Below, in pieces: positions 1 to 7,442 of a DNA stretch of 11,657 nt. Source of the stretch: Gemmatimonadota bacterium. Its GTDB lineage: Bacteria; Gemmatimonadota; Gemmatimonadetes; Longimicrobiales; Longimicrobiaceae. The DNA lies in the NCBI GenBank assembly GCA_019240375.1, contig JAFAYN010000578.1:1-11657 (forward strand), in the 5' to 3' direction. The notes beneath the pieces were generated by a model that was not told where the DNA came from, did no database searches, and was given only the letters and a program-made list of their open reading frames with translations. Made by a program: the position numbers and the translations under genes. Position 1 is the stretch's first letter, and each line of letters starts with the position of its first letter.

Positions 1-1340
1 AACATGTCGGTGAAGGTGGTCACGAAGATGGAGGAGGCGATCGCCGGGTCCACGCCCAGGCGCTCCAGCATGATCGGGACGAACGCCCCGGCGAAGCCGC
101 CGACGGCGAGGTTCAGCCACATGGCGAAGAGCACCACGCCCCCCAGCATGGGGTCGGCGCCGGTGGCCAGGGCCAGGAAGTAGGCGGCCCCGGCGGCGAT
201 GACGCCGGTCGCCAGCCCGTTGGTGGCTCCCACCAGGAGCTCCTTGCCGACGATGCTCCACCGCTGCGACTGCACTTCCTGCGAGAGCGCCAGGCGGCGC
301 ACGGTGACGGCCAGCGCCTGCGTCCCCGTGTTCCCCCCCATCCCGGCGATGATCGGCATCCAGGCGGCGAGGATCGGGAGCGCCTGCACCGTCCCCTGGA
401 AGACCACCACCACCGAGGCGGCGGCGAAGGCGGTGAGCAGGTTGACGTACAGCCAGGGGAGGCGCGAGCGGACCGCGTCCCACCAGCCGCCGCGCAGCTC
501 CTCCTCCTGCGAGACGCCGCCGAAGCGGAGGATGTCCTCCGTGGTCTCGGCCTCTATGATGTCGATGATGTCGTCGAAGGTGACCGCGCCGAGGAGCTGC
601 CCCGCGCCGTCCACCACCGGGACGGCGGTCAGGTTGTAGCGCGACAGGAGGCGGCCCACCTCTTCCTGGTCGGTCTCCGGGGTCACCCGGGCGACCACCG
701 GCTCGGTCAGGTCCACCACCCGCGCCCAGGGCGCGGCCGTCACCAGCGCCTGGAGCGAGAGCGTGCCGAGCAGGTGGTTGGCGCCGTCCACCACGAAGAC
801 GCTGTAGAACTGCTCTATCTCCTGCGCCTGCCGGCGCACCTCGTCGATGGCCTGGGCCGCGTTGAGCGATTCGCTCACCGCCACCAGCTCGGTGGTCATG
901 ACTCCGCCGGCGGACTCCTCGTCGTACTCCAGGAGCTGCCGGATCTCGCCCGCGTCCGCCAACGGGAGGGCGGCGAGCACGCGGTCCTGCTCCTCGGGGT
1001 CCAGCTCGCCGATGATGTCCGCGGCGTCGTCGTCCGAGAACTCCGCGACCACGGCGGCGATCCGCTCCGGCTCCAGCGCCGCCAGCGACTCCTCGGGGTG
1101 CTCCTCCCACTCCATCTCCGCCAGCGCCTCGGCGGCGAGGGCGGGGTCTTCGGCGAGGACGCGGACTACCTTGGCGCGGTCCTCCTCGTCCAGCGACTCG
1201 ATCAGGTCGGCGAGGTCGCTGGGGTGGAAGTTGGAGAGGAACTCGCCGAGCGCCTGCTCGTCGCCCCGGTGGATCAGCTCGTTAAGCCGGTCCTCGGGAT
1301 CTTCCATCGGCGGGGGAGGGGGAGGGGCGACGGTGCTCAT
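1..1340 (-). CDS. mgtE: Magnesium transporter MgtE (C-terminus cut by window edge)
   Basis: MgtE is an inner-membrane Mg2+ channel gated by intracellular Mg2+ bound to its cytosolic domains. Visible in order are an acidic MgtE N-domain (about residues 20-140), two CBS repeats (about 145-270, each containing a VVDG turn) and the start of the pore at about residue 295. The pore shows the family signatures PIIAGMGGNTGTQ (329-341) and NLAVGGFAGAFVP (410-422). The read ends at TTFTDM, whose Asp445 corresponds to the conserved pore Asp (Asp432 of the Thermus protein, from memory). 446 residues are visible; the family is usually about 450, so only the last helix is missing. I chose ATG 1340 because GGAGGGAG lies 7 nt upstream; ATG 1307 (residue 12) has no such site. 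Residues 6-11 are six consecutive prolines, which is unusual. It is probably the last or a late gene of the ptsN-to-mgtE run, 67 nt after ybeY. Confidence 0.95.
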   Translation of the reverse strand, partial: MSTVAPPPPPPMEDPEDRLNELIHRGDEQALGEFLSNFHPSDLADLIESLDEEDRAKVVRVLAEDPALAAEALAEMEWEEHPEESLAALEPERIAAVVAEFSDDDAADIIGELDPEEQDRVLAALPLADAGEIRQLLEYDEESAGGVMTTELVAVSESLNAAQAIDEVRRQAQEIEQFYSVFVVDGANHLLGTLSLQALVTAAPWARVVDLTEPVVARVTPETDQEEVGRLLSRYNLTAVPVVDGAGQLLGAVTFDDIIDIIEAETTEDILRFGGVSQEEELRGGWWDAVRSRLPWLYVNLLTAFAAASVVVVFQGTVQALPILAAWMPIIAGMGGNTGTQALAVTVRRLALSQEVQSQRWSIVGKELLVGATNGLATGVIAAGAAYFLALATGADPMLGGVVLFAMWLNLAVGGFAGAFVPIMLERLGVDPAIASSIFVTTFTDM

Positions 1341-1360
1341 CGGGGAGCTCCCTCCGGGCG
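1341..1360 (-). promoter_or_regulatory. mgtE ribosome binding site, partly self-complementary
   Basis: On the minus strand GGAGGGAG (1355-1348) precedes the mgtE ATG by 7 nt and decides the start. It overlaps the 10-bp perfect palindrome GGGAGCTCCC (1343-1352), so a small hairpin or dimer could partly mask the site. The remaining ybeY-mgtE spacer (1361-1407) shows no convincing promoter, terminator or riboswitch. Confidence 0.55.
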
Positions 1361-1407
1361 TGGGGCGGCTACGGGACGGATACGGGCGAGGAACCGGGCA
1401 CGGACCT

Positions 1408-1860
1408 TCACGAACCGGTGTCTCCGGCCAGGACGGAGCGCAGGATCTCCTCCTGGCGGCGGAACATCTCGGACTCCATCCGCTCCTCCCCCTCGGGGTG
1501 CTCGTACCCCAGGACGTGCAGCGTCCCGTGGACGGCCAGGCGGAGCACCTCCTCGCGCGGGTCCACGCCCAGCTCGGCGGCCTGGCGGAGCGCCTGCGGG
1601 ACCCCCACGTACACGTCGCCCAGCGGCGCCTCGCCCTCGTCGTGCAGGGCGAAGGAGATCACGTCGGTGGGGCCCTCGTGGTCCAGGTAGTCCTGGTTCA
1701 GCTCCGCGATCTGGGCGTCGCCGACCAGGGCGACGGAGATCTCCGCCGCCTCGTGCCCCTCGGCGCGTACGGCGCGGCGCACCGCCGCCTCCACCTGTTC
1801 TGCGGGGAGCGGGAGGGCCACGCCCTCGCCCACGCTCACGTCCACGACCAGCTCGTCCAT
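1408..1860 (-). CDS. ybeY: Endoribonuclease / rRNA maturation factor YbeY
   Basis: YbeY is a small Zn-dependent cytosolic RNase involved in 16S rRNA 3'-end maturation and 70S ribosome quality control. The 150-residue product has the usual length and carries the signature HGTLHVLGYEH at 111-121, with the three zinc-ligand histidines H111, H115 and H121. The conserved GPTDVISF strand is at 63-70. The residue matching the functionally important Arg59 of E. coli YbeY appears to be Leu59 (DYLDHEGPTD), a substitution I believe occurs in other phyla as well. ATG 1860 follows the pgpH stop by 7 nt, and its GAGGAG site overlaps that stop, so translational coupling is likely. Position after phoH and pgpH matches the widely conserved phoH-(pgpH)-ybeY cluster and fits a ribosome-maturation role. 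Confidence 0.96.
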   Translation of the reverse strand: MDELVVDVSVGEGVALPLPAEQVEAAVRRAVRAEGHEAAEISVALVGDAQIAELNQDYLDHEGPTDVISFALHDEGEAPLGDVYVGVPQALRQAAELGVDPREEVLRLAVHGTLHVLGYEHPEGEERMESEMFRRQEEILRSVLAGDTGS

Positions 1861-1870
1861 GCGCTCCTCA
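1861..1870 (-). promoter_or_regulatory. ybeY ribosome binding site overlapping pgpH stop
   Basis: The minus strand reads TGAGGAGCGC directly before the ybeY ATG. The TGA is the pgpH stop and GAGGAG is the Shine-Dalgarno site, only 3 nt from the ATG. The overlap implies that ribosomes finishing pgpH can feed ybeY initiation. Confidence 0.6.
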
Positions 1871-4129
1871 GGCCGTGGTGGAGGCGACGGCGGGCGCCTC
1901 CGCCGGGGCGGCGGGGGTGTCGGCCGCGGGGGCGGCCGGGTAGTCGATGCGGTGGTGGTACATCCCGGTCAGCACCCGCGCGAGCTGCTCCTTGACCACC
2001 TCGATGTCGCGCAGCGTCAGCGGGCAGTCGTCCATCTGCCCGCAGGCGATCTTGGCGCCGACGATCCGCTCCACCAGCTCCCGCAGCCGCTCGGGCGAGG
2101 GGTCGTGGAGGACGTGCGCCGCGGACTCCACCGAGTCGGCCAGCATCAGCACCGCGGTCTCGCGGCTGCGGGGCTTCGGGCCCAGGTAGGTGAAGTCCTG
2201 CCGGCTGATCGGCGCCTCCGGGTCGGCCTCGCGGGCCCGGTCGAAGAAGAACGAGATGGTCTGCGTCCCGTGGTGCTCGCGGATGAACGCTTTGACCGGC
2301 TCGGGGAGCCGGGCCTCGTCCGCCAGCCGCAGCCCCTCGACGACGTGGCTCCGCACGATGGCCGCGCTCATCGACGGCTTGAGCTTGTCGTGCGGGTTGC
2401 GCCCCTTGGGCTGGTTCTCGATGAAGTACTGCGGCTTGGTGACCTTGCCGACGTCGTGGTAGTACGCCCCCACCCGCCCCAGCAGCGCGTTGGCGCCGAT
2501 GGCCTGGCACGCCGCCTCCACCAGGTTGGCGACGTTGATGGTGTGGTGGAAGGTCCCGTTGGCCTCGCGCTGCAGCCGCCGCAGGAGCGGGCGGTTGGTG
2601 TCGGCCAGCTCCAGGAGCATGGCGTCGGTGGTGACCCGTGCGAACGACTCCAGCAGCGGGAGGAAGCCGATGGCGATCACCGACGAGAGCACCGCGTTCG
2701 CCACCCCCCACCCCATGGAGTGGAGCATGTCCGGCAGCTCGCGGGAGCGGAGGAGCCCGATGGTCAGCGCCGCGAAGGCGTACGCCACCGCGATGATCAG
2801 CACGAAGAGCCAGGTCTGCGACCGGCGCTGCGCCGCGCGCACGCTGAACGCCGCCGCAGCCCCGGTCAGCGCCGCCGTGAAGGGCGCGGTGACCCCCAGG
2901 AAGGGGGTCTGCCCGCCGATCAGGATCGCCAGCAGGAGCGCCACCGAGAGCGCCAGCTTTCCCCCCCAGAGCACCGCCACGATCAGCGTGGCGAAAGTGA
3001 AGGGGATCAGCTCCTGCGGGAGGTCGAAGCGGGCGATGGTCGCCGCGCACCCCGCCACCAGCGCGATCAGCGCCGCCAGGAGCAGGAGCGAGCGGAAGTC
3101 CTCGTACAGCGAGCGCCGGGAAAGCCAGAGCACCATCCCCAGGATCCCCAGCACCGAGGCATTGAACAGGATCGCGCCCAGCGCCCGGGTCAGCGTCTGC
3201 TCGGTGGCGGGACGGCGCCCCTGCCGGTCCAGCGCCCCCTGGTACGCCCTGAGGCGGGCCTCCTCGCGCGCGCCCACCTGCTCGCGCGCGCCGACGATCT
3301 TCTCCCCCCTCAGCACCGTGGCGGCCACCGGGTCCACCGCGTTGCGGGCACGGGCGCGCGCCGCCTCGGTGGCGCCCTCGTTGAAGGCCAGGCTGGGCTG
3401 GAAGGAGCGTATCAGGAGGAGCCGCTGCAATTCCGCCGCCTCGGGGCCGAGCGAGGCCGGGAGCCGGTGCGCGGCCAGCCGGTAGAACTGGTCCGGGGAC
3501 AGCAGCGAGTCCACCGCCACGATCCGCTCGCCCCCCACGGCGCCGCGCACCCGCACCGCGGAGATCCCGTCGCGCTCCAGCGAGGTGGGCGCCACCCCCA
3601 GCGGGAAGAGCTGGCGCACGGCACCCTCGGTCGCAGCGAGCAATTCCGCCCGCCGCGCGGGGTCGGCCAGCAGGTCGAGCGATCCCGTGGTGGCGCCCAC
3701 CCGGCTCCCCTTCAGCACCGTCTCCACCGCCGCGCGGGGGTCGCCCCCGGCGCCTCCGGTCGCGGCATCTACCGCGGCGAAGAAGGCGCGCACCCCTCCC
3801 AGCACGCTGTCGGCGGCGGCGGGGCGGTAGTCGTACACCGGCGGGACGCCGCGGGCGGCCTCCTCCCGCTCGCGGCGCAGCTCGGCCGGGTCCTTGGGGA
3901 CCTGGAAGGTGAACCCGGCCACCACGTCCGCCGGGGCGACCATCCCCCGCTCCAGCGCCGCCGAGTCGGCCACCCGCGCGTGCGGGAAGACCAGGTACAC
4001 GGCGGTCGCCAGCGCCAGCAGGAGGAGGGCCCGCGCCGCGTGGTGCAGCGCCCGCGGCGTCTTCCGGCGTTCGGGCGCGTGGTCGAGCGAGGCCGCGGCG
4101 CGGCGCGCGCGCTCCCCTCCCTGCCTCAT
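1868..4129 (-). CDS. pgpH: 7TM-HD family phosphodiesterase, PgpH/YqfF-like (c-di-AMP)
   Basis: This is a multi-domain membrane protein whose characterised relatives (Listeria PgpH) hydrolyse cyclic di-AMP to pApA. The 753 residues show a cytosolic N-terminus, TM1 (about 32-49), a large extracytoplasmic 7TMR-HDED-type domain (about 50-310), a multi-helix membrane region (about 315-495) and a cytosolic HD domain (about 515-725). The HD domain shows FHHTINVANLVEAA (527-540), the metal pair His558-Asp559 in YYHDVGK, HH at 619-620, and Asp665 in MLADSVESAAH. The C-terminus is a low-complexity Ala/Pro/Thr tail (731-753). ATG 4129 overlaps the phoH stop as ATGA; longer upstream reading would run inside phoH and is rejected. 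The substrate c-di-AMP is inferred from the family; no diadenylate cyclase gene is in the window. Confidence 0.93.
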   Translation of the reverse strand: MRQGGERARRAAASLDHAPERRKTPRALHHAARALLLLALATAVYLVFPHARVADSAALERGMVAPADVVAGFTFQVPKDPAELRREREEAARGVPPVYDYRPAAADSVLGGVRAFFAAVDAATGGAGGDPRAAVETVLKGSRVGATTGSLDLLADPARRAELLAATEGAVRQLFPLGVAPTSLERDGISAVRVRGAVGGERIVAVDSLLSPDQFYRLAAHRLPASLGPEAAELQRLLLIRSFQPSLAFNEGATEAARARARNAVDPVAATVLRGEKIVGAREQVGAREEARLRAYQGALDRQGRRPATEQTLTRALGAILFNASVLGILGMVLWLSRRSLYEDFRSLLLLAALIALVAGCAATIARFDLPQELIPFTFATLIVAVLWGGKLALSVALLLAILIGGQTPFLGVTAPFTAALTGAAAAFSVRAAQRRSQTWLFVLIIAVAYAFAALTIGLLRSRELPDMLHSMGWGVANAVLSSVIAIGFLPLLESFARVTTDAMLLELADTNRPLLRRLQREANGTFHHTINVANLVEAACQAIGANALLGRVGAYYHDVGKVTKPQYFIENQPKGRNPHDKLKPSMSAAIVRSHVVEGLRLADEARLPEPVKAFIREHHGTQTISFFFDRAREADPEAPISRQDFTYLGPKPRSRETAVLMLADSVESAAHVLHDPSPERLRELVERIVGAKIACGQMDDCPLTLRDIEVVKEQLARVLTGMYHHRIDYPAAPAADTPAAPAEAPAVASTTA

Positions 4130-5118
4130 TGCTCCTCCGTCTCGCCTTCCTGCTCGCCCGAGGCCGCGGCGTACGCGCGGATGATCTCGCGCACCAGGCG
4201 GTGCCGGATCACGTCGGTGGGCTGCATGTACGAGAAGGCGATCCCCTCGATTCCCTTGAGGATCCGCTCCACCTGCAGCAGCCCCGAGTCCTCGCGGCGC
4301 GGCAGGTCGATCTGGGTGCGGTCGCCGGTGATCACCGCCTTGGAATTCAGCCCCAGGCGGGTCAGGAACATCTTCATCTGCGCCCCGGTGGCGTTCTGCG
4401 CCTCGTCCAGGATCACGAAGGCATCCTGGAGGGTGCGCCCGCGCATGTAGGCCAGCGGCGCGATCTCGATGGAGCGCGACTCCAGCGCCCGCTTGAGCCG
4501 GTCGCCGGGGATCATGTCCTCCAGCGCGTCGTACAGCGGGCGGAGGTACGGGTCCACCTTTTCCTGCAGGTCGCCGGGGAGGAAGCCCAGGTTCTCCCCC
4601 GCTTCCACCGCCGGACGGGCCAGGATGATCCGCTTGACGCGCTTCTTGAGCAGCGCGTCGACGGCCATCGCCACCGCCAGGTAGGTCTTCCCCGTCCCGG
4701 CCGGACCGATCCCGATGACGATGTCGTTGTTCTCGATCGCCTCCAGGTACTCGCGCTGCCCGGGGGACTTGGGCGCGATGGCCTTGCGGGCGCCGGGGAT
4801 GATGATCTTCCCGCCCTCGCCAAGGCGCGCGCCGCCGTCGGACGAGCGGACCTGGTCGAAGAAGCGGTCGATGTCGGCCTGCCCGAACGGCTCGCCGCCG
4901 CGGGCCAGGTCGATCATGTGCTGGGCGACGGGGACAACGCGCTCCACGTCCTCCATGGAGCCGGAAAGGAGGAGGTGGTCGCCGCGCAGGACGACGCGGC
5001 ACCCGCTCAGCCGGCCCAGCTCCTGTAGGTTGACGTCGTTCACCCCGCTGAGGATGAGCTGGTCGGCGCCCTCGGCGGGGAGCCGGTGCTGGATGGTCCG
5101 GACTTCGATATCAGACAT
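4126..5118 (-). CDS. phoH: PhoH-family ATPase (PhoH/YbeZ-like)
   Basis: PhoH-family proteins are P-loop ATPases with predicted RNA-helicase or nuclease-associated roles; E. coli YbeZ works with YbeY. The 330-residue product has an N-terminal KH-like region (about 1-75), then a PhoH core with Walker A GPAGTGKT (138-145), the family segment LARPAVEAGENLGFLPGDLQEK (split over 166-187) and Walker B FVILDEAQN (234-242), followed by TGDRTQIDLP (264-273). Length matches relatives of about 320-346 residues. I chose ATG 5118 because the sequence from there matches the usual N-terminus. An in-frame GTG at 5169 would add 17 basic residues and has no ribosome binding site. The stop overlaps the pgpH start (ATGA). 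The 66-nt gap from aspS leaves room for some independent control. Confidence 0.95.
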   Translation of the reverse strand: MSDIEVRTIQHRLPAEGADQLILSGVNDVNLQELGRLSGCRVVLRGDHLLLSGSMEDVERVVPVAQHMIDLARGGEPFGQADIDRFFDQVRSSDGGARLGEGGKIIIPGARKAIAPKSPGQREYLEAIENNDIVIGIGPAGTGKTYLAVAMAVDALLKKRVKRIILARPAVEAGENLGFLPGDLQEKVDPYLRPLYDALEDMIPGDRLKRALESRSIEIAPLAYMRGRTLQDAFVILDEAQNATGAQMKMFLTRLGLNSKAVITGDRTQIDLPRREDSGLLQVERILKGIEGIAFSYMQPTDVIRHRLVREIIRAYAAASGEQEGETEEQ

Positions 5119-5184
5119 ATACCCCAAAGAAGCAAGCCGCCGGGGCGGCGAAGCACGGACCCGCGGCACGGCGCCGCGTCCGGC
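5119..5184 (-). promoter_or_regulatory. aspS-phoH spacer with two potential hairpins
   Basis: Read on the minus strand, this 66-nt gap holds a hairpin directly after the aspS stop (CGCGGC 5162-5167 with GCCGCG 5173-5178, loop of 5). A second one follows (GCCGC 5136-5140 with GCGGC 5145-5149, loop of 4), then the T-rich TTGCTTCTTT before a short GGGG and the phoH ATG. The second resembles a weak intrinsic terminator or attenuator. No convincing sigma-70 promoter was seen. Confidence 0.35.
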
Positions 5185-7068
5185 TCACTCCCCCAGCGTG
5201 CGGATGTGCAAATCCCGAAGGTCCCCGGAGGCCACCGGCGTCGGCGCCCCCTCGAACAGGGCCCGGGCCGAGTTGGTCTTCGGGAAGGCGATCACTTCGC
5301 GCAGGCTCGTGGCACGCGCGAGGAGCATGGCGATCCGGTCGAGCCCGAAGGCGAACCCCGCGTGCGGCGGCGCGCCGTAGCGGAAGGCTTCCAGGAGGAA
5401 CCCGAACTTGGTCCGGGCCTCCTGCTCGCCGATCCCCAGCGACCGGAAGATCCGGCGCTGCAGCTCGGGATCGTGGATGCGGACCGACCCGCTCGCCATC
5501 TCGTTTCCGTTGTACACCGCATCATAGGCCCGGGATCGCATCGGCAGCGTGTACAGCCGCCGCGCGTCGTCGGCCGAGATGGTCCCCTCCCCTTCCGTCG
5601 CCGCGAAGAGCGCCAGGACGTCGTCCAGGTGCGGCATGGTGAAGGGGTGGTGGGCCGACACCAGCCGCCCCGCCTCGGGGTCCCAGTCGAAGAGCGGGAA
5701 CTCGGTCACCCAGAGCCACGCGTGCTTCGATTCGTCCACGAGGTTCATTTTCCGCGCCAGGTGGCGGCGCAGCTCGTCGGCGGCGGCCTCCAGCCCTGTG
5801 GGGACCCGACCGTCCTCGTCCAGCCCCATCCGCGCGCTGCGGAAGGGCCCGACCACCGCCACGAACAGGTCGCCCACCTCCAGCCCGGTCACGCCCAGGA
5901 AGGCGTTCAGCGTCGCCTCGTCCAGCGCCTTGGCGAACTGCCCGGACAGGCCGTCCTCGCCGCGCTTGACCCAGAGCGCGCCGCCGGCCCCGCCGCGCTT
6001 GGCCACGTCCTGGAGCTCGTCGGTCTCCCTGCGCGACATGCGGGCGCCGCCGGGGACGCGGATCCCGCGGATGCGCTGCGCCGTCCCCATGGTGGACTGG
6101 AAGAGCCGGAACTCGCTCCGCTGCAGGATCTCGGTGACGTCCACCACCGGGAGGTCGAAGCGCAGGTCGGGCTTGTCGGTCCCGTAGCGGGCCAGCGCCT
6201 CCACGTACGTCATCCGCGGGAAGGGCGTCTCGATCTCCACCCCCAGCACGTCGCGCCAGAGCGTCGCCATCATCCCCTCGCCCACGCGGAACACGTCCTC
6301 CTCGTCCACGAACGACATCTCGGCGTCGATCTGCGTGAACTCGGGCTGGCGGTCGGCGCGCAGGTCCTCGTCGCGGAGGCAGCGGGCGATCTGGTAGTAG
6401 CGGTCGAAGCCGCTGACCATCAGGAGCTGCTTGTACAGCTGCGGCGACTGCGGGAGGGCGTAGAACTCCCCCCGGTGCACGCGCGACGGCACCAGGAAGT
6501 CACGTGCCCCCTCGGGGGTCGGCTTGGTCAGGACCGGGGTCTCGATCTCCAGGAACCCCTCGCCCGACAGGAAGTTGCGCACGCTGTGCGCGGCCCGGTG
6601 CCGGGTGACGAAGTTGCGCTGCAGCTCGGGGCGGCGCAGGTCCAGGTAGCGGTAGCGGAGGCGCAGGTCCTCGGCGGGAAGCTCCTCGTCGGCGGCGTAG
6701 TCCACCTGGATGGGGAGCGTGGCCTCCGCCCGGGTCAGCACCCGCAGCCCGGTGGCGCGCAGCTCCACCTCGCCGCTCGGCAGGTTGGGGTTCACCTTGA
6801 TGCGGCGCTCCACCGTCCCCTCCACCTGCACCACGTCCTCGGCCCGCAGCTCGCGCGCGGCGGCGAGCACGTCGGCGGGGGTCCAGGTGGGATCGAACGA
6901 AACCTGCACCAGCCCGGCGCGATCGCGAAGGTCGAGGAAGACCAGCGCGCCCAGGTCGCGGCTGCGGTGCACCCACCCGGCCAGGCGGGCGGGCGATCCG
7001 GCGTGCTCGGCGCGCAGCTCGCCGGCGGGGATGGTGCGGTAGGCGGTGGCGGAAAGCGTCTCGGTCAT
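5185..7068 (-). CDS. aspS: Aspartate--tRNA ligase
   Basis: This class II aminoacyl-tRNA synthetase charges tRNA-Asp with aspartate in the cytosol. The 627-residue length and layout are those of bacterial-type AspRS. An OB-fold anticodon-binding domain (about 1-115) contains GWVHRSRDLGALVFLDLRDR (31-50). The catalytic core has motif 1 (GFLEIETPVLTKPTPEGARD, 171-190), motif 2 (YYQIARCLRDEDLRADRQPE, 224-243) and motif 3 (GFAFGLDRIAMLL, 571-583). A GAD insertion domain lies at about 300-430. Leu39 after RSRD matches the E. coli-type discriminating enzyme rather than the His of the Pseudomonas non-discriminating enzyme (from memory), a weak hint of strict tRNA-Asp specificity. ATG 7068 overlaps the VanZ-like stop as ATGA and lacks a clear Shine-Dalgarno, so translation is probably coupled. 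Longer in-frame starts upstream run through vanZ and are rejected. Confidence 0.97.
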   Translation of the reverse strand: MTETLSATAYRTIPAGELRAEHAGSPARLAGWVHRSRDLGALVFLDLRDRAGLVQVSFDPTWTPADVLAAARELRAEDVVQVEGTVERRIKVNPNLPSGEVELRATGLRVLTRAEATLPIQVDYAADEELPAEDLRLRYRYLDLRRPELQRNFVTRHRAAHSVRNFLSGEGFLEIETPVLTKPTPEGARDFLVPSRVHRGEFYALPQSPQLYKQLLMVSGFDRYYQIARCLRDEDLRADRQPEFTQIDAEMSFVDEEDVFRVGEGMMATLWRDVLGVEIETPFPRMTYVEALARYGTDKPDLRFDLPVVDVTEILQRSEFRLFQSTMGTAQRIRGIRVPGGARMSRRETDELQDVAKRGGAGGALWVKRGEDGLSGQFAKALDEATLNAFLGVTGLEVGDLFVAVVGPFRSARMGLDEDGRVPTGLEAAADELRRHLARKMNLVDESKHAWLWVTEFPLFDWDPEAGRLVSAHHPFTMPHLDDVLALFAATEGEGTISADDARRLYTLPMRSRAYDAVYNGNEMASGSVRIHDPELQRRIFRSLGIGEQEARTKFGFLLEAFRYGAPPHAGFAFGLDRIAMLLARATSLREVIAFPKTNSARALFEGAPTPVASGDLRDLHIRTLGE

Positions 7069-7442
7069 GGCTCGGAGGGGGCGGGCGCGTGGCTCCACCC
7101 GCGTCGGTTCGCGAATCGGGAGTAAAGGAAGGCGCCCGTCAGGGCGCCCAGCGTGTCGGCCGCCCAGTCGGCGGGGTCGGAGGAGCGTCCCGGGACGAAG
7201 CTCTGGTGGAACTCGTCGGACGCGCCGTACAGCGAGCCCAGCACCGGCGCCCACGCGGAGCCGAGCCCGGAGCGGCGGGCGCCGTGGGCCAGGAGGAAGC
7301 CCAGCAGGGCGTACGCGCCGAAGTGGCACACCTTGTCGGCCCCGGTGATGTCGGGGACTGGGACGCGGTGCCGCGAGCTCAGGTAGAAGATCACCGCGGC
7401 CCAGAGCAGCGCCGGGCCCCAGCCGCGCAGCGCGCCGCTCAC
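7065..7442 (-). CDS. VanZ-like small membrane protein
   Basis: This is a 125-residue, four-helix membrane protein of the VanZ-like family, whose biochemical role is unknown apart from teicoplanin resistance attributed to VanZ itself. Hydrophobic segments lie at about 9-23, 40-54, 63-78 and 90-108. The family core GASDEFHQSFVPGRSSDPAD (residues 73-92), with its conserved E-H-Q-F-P-R-D pattern, is intact. The start is a GTG at 7442 that overlaps the ptsN-like stop (GTGA). The stop overlaps the aspS ATG (ATGA), so it sits coupled on both sides in the operon. Nothing nearby suggests glycopeptide resistance, and that function should not be assumed. Confidence 0.85.
   Translation of the reverse strand: MSGALRGWGPALLWAAVIFYLSSRHRVPVPDITGADKVCHFGAYALLGFLLAHGARRSGLGSAWAPVLGSLYGASDEFHQSFVPGRSSDPADWAADTLGALTGAFLYSRFANRRGWSHAPAPSEP

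Noticed and set aside
1341..1407. Mg2+ riboswitch (M-box or mgtA type) before mgtE.
   Set aside because: The 67-nt spacer is too short and shows none of the expected helices or a terminator.
1859..4450. 863-codon open frame on the plus strand (and other long plus frames over pgpH/phoH).
   Set aside because: Antisense shadow of pgpH and phoH in GC-rich DNA; low-complexity Arg/Gly/Pro/His content and no family motif, while the minus strand shows full domain signatures.
5086..7125. 679-codon plus-strand open frame opposite aspS.
   Set aside because: Shadow of aspS; composition is typical of reverse-complemented GC-rich coding sequence.
5185..7329. Longer aspS reading with a start inside vanZ.
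   Set aside because: The extra N-terminus is out-of-frame vanZ sequence; ATG 7068 gives the standard AspRS N-terminus and an ATGA overlap.
7065..7442. Glycopeptide resistance locus (vanZ).
   Set aside because: Only the VanZ-like fold is present; no vanHAX or regulator genes, and it is coupled to aspS.
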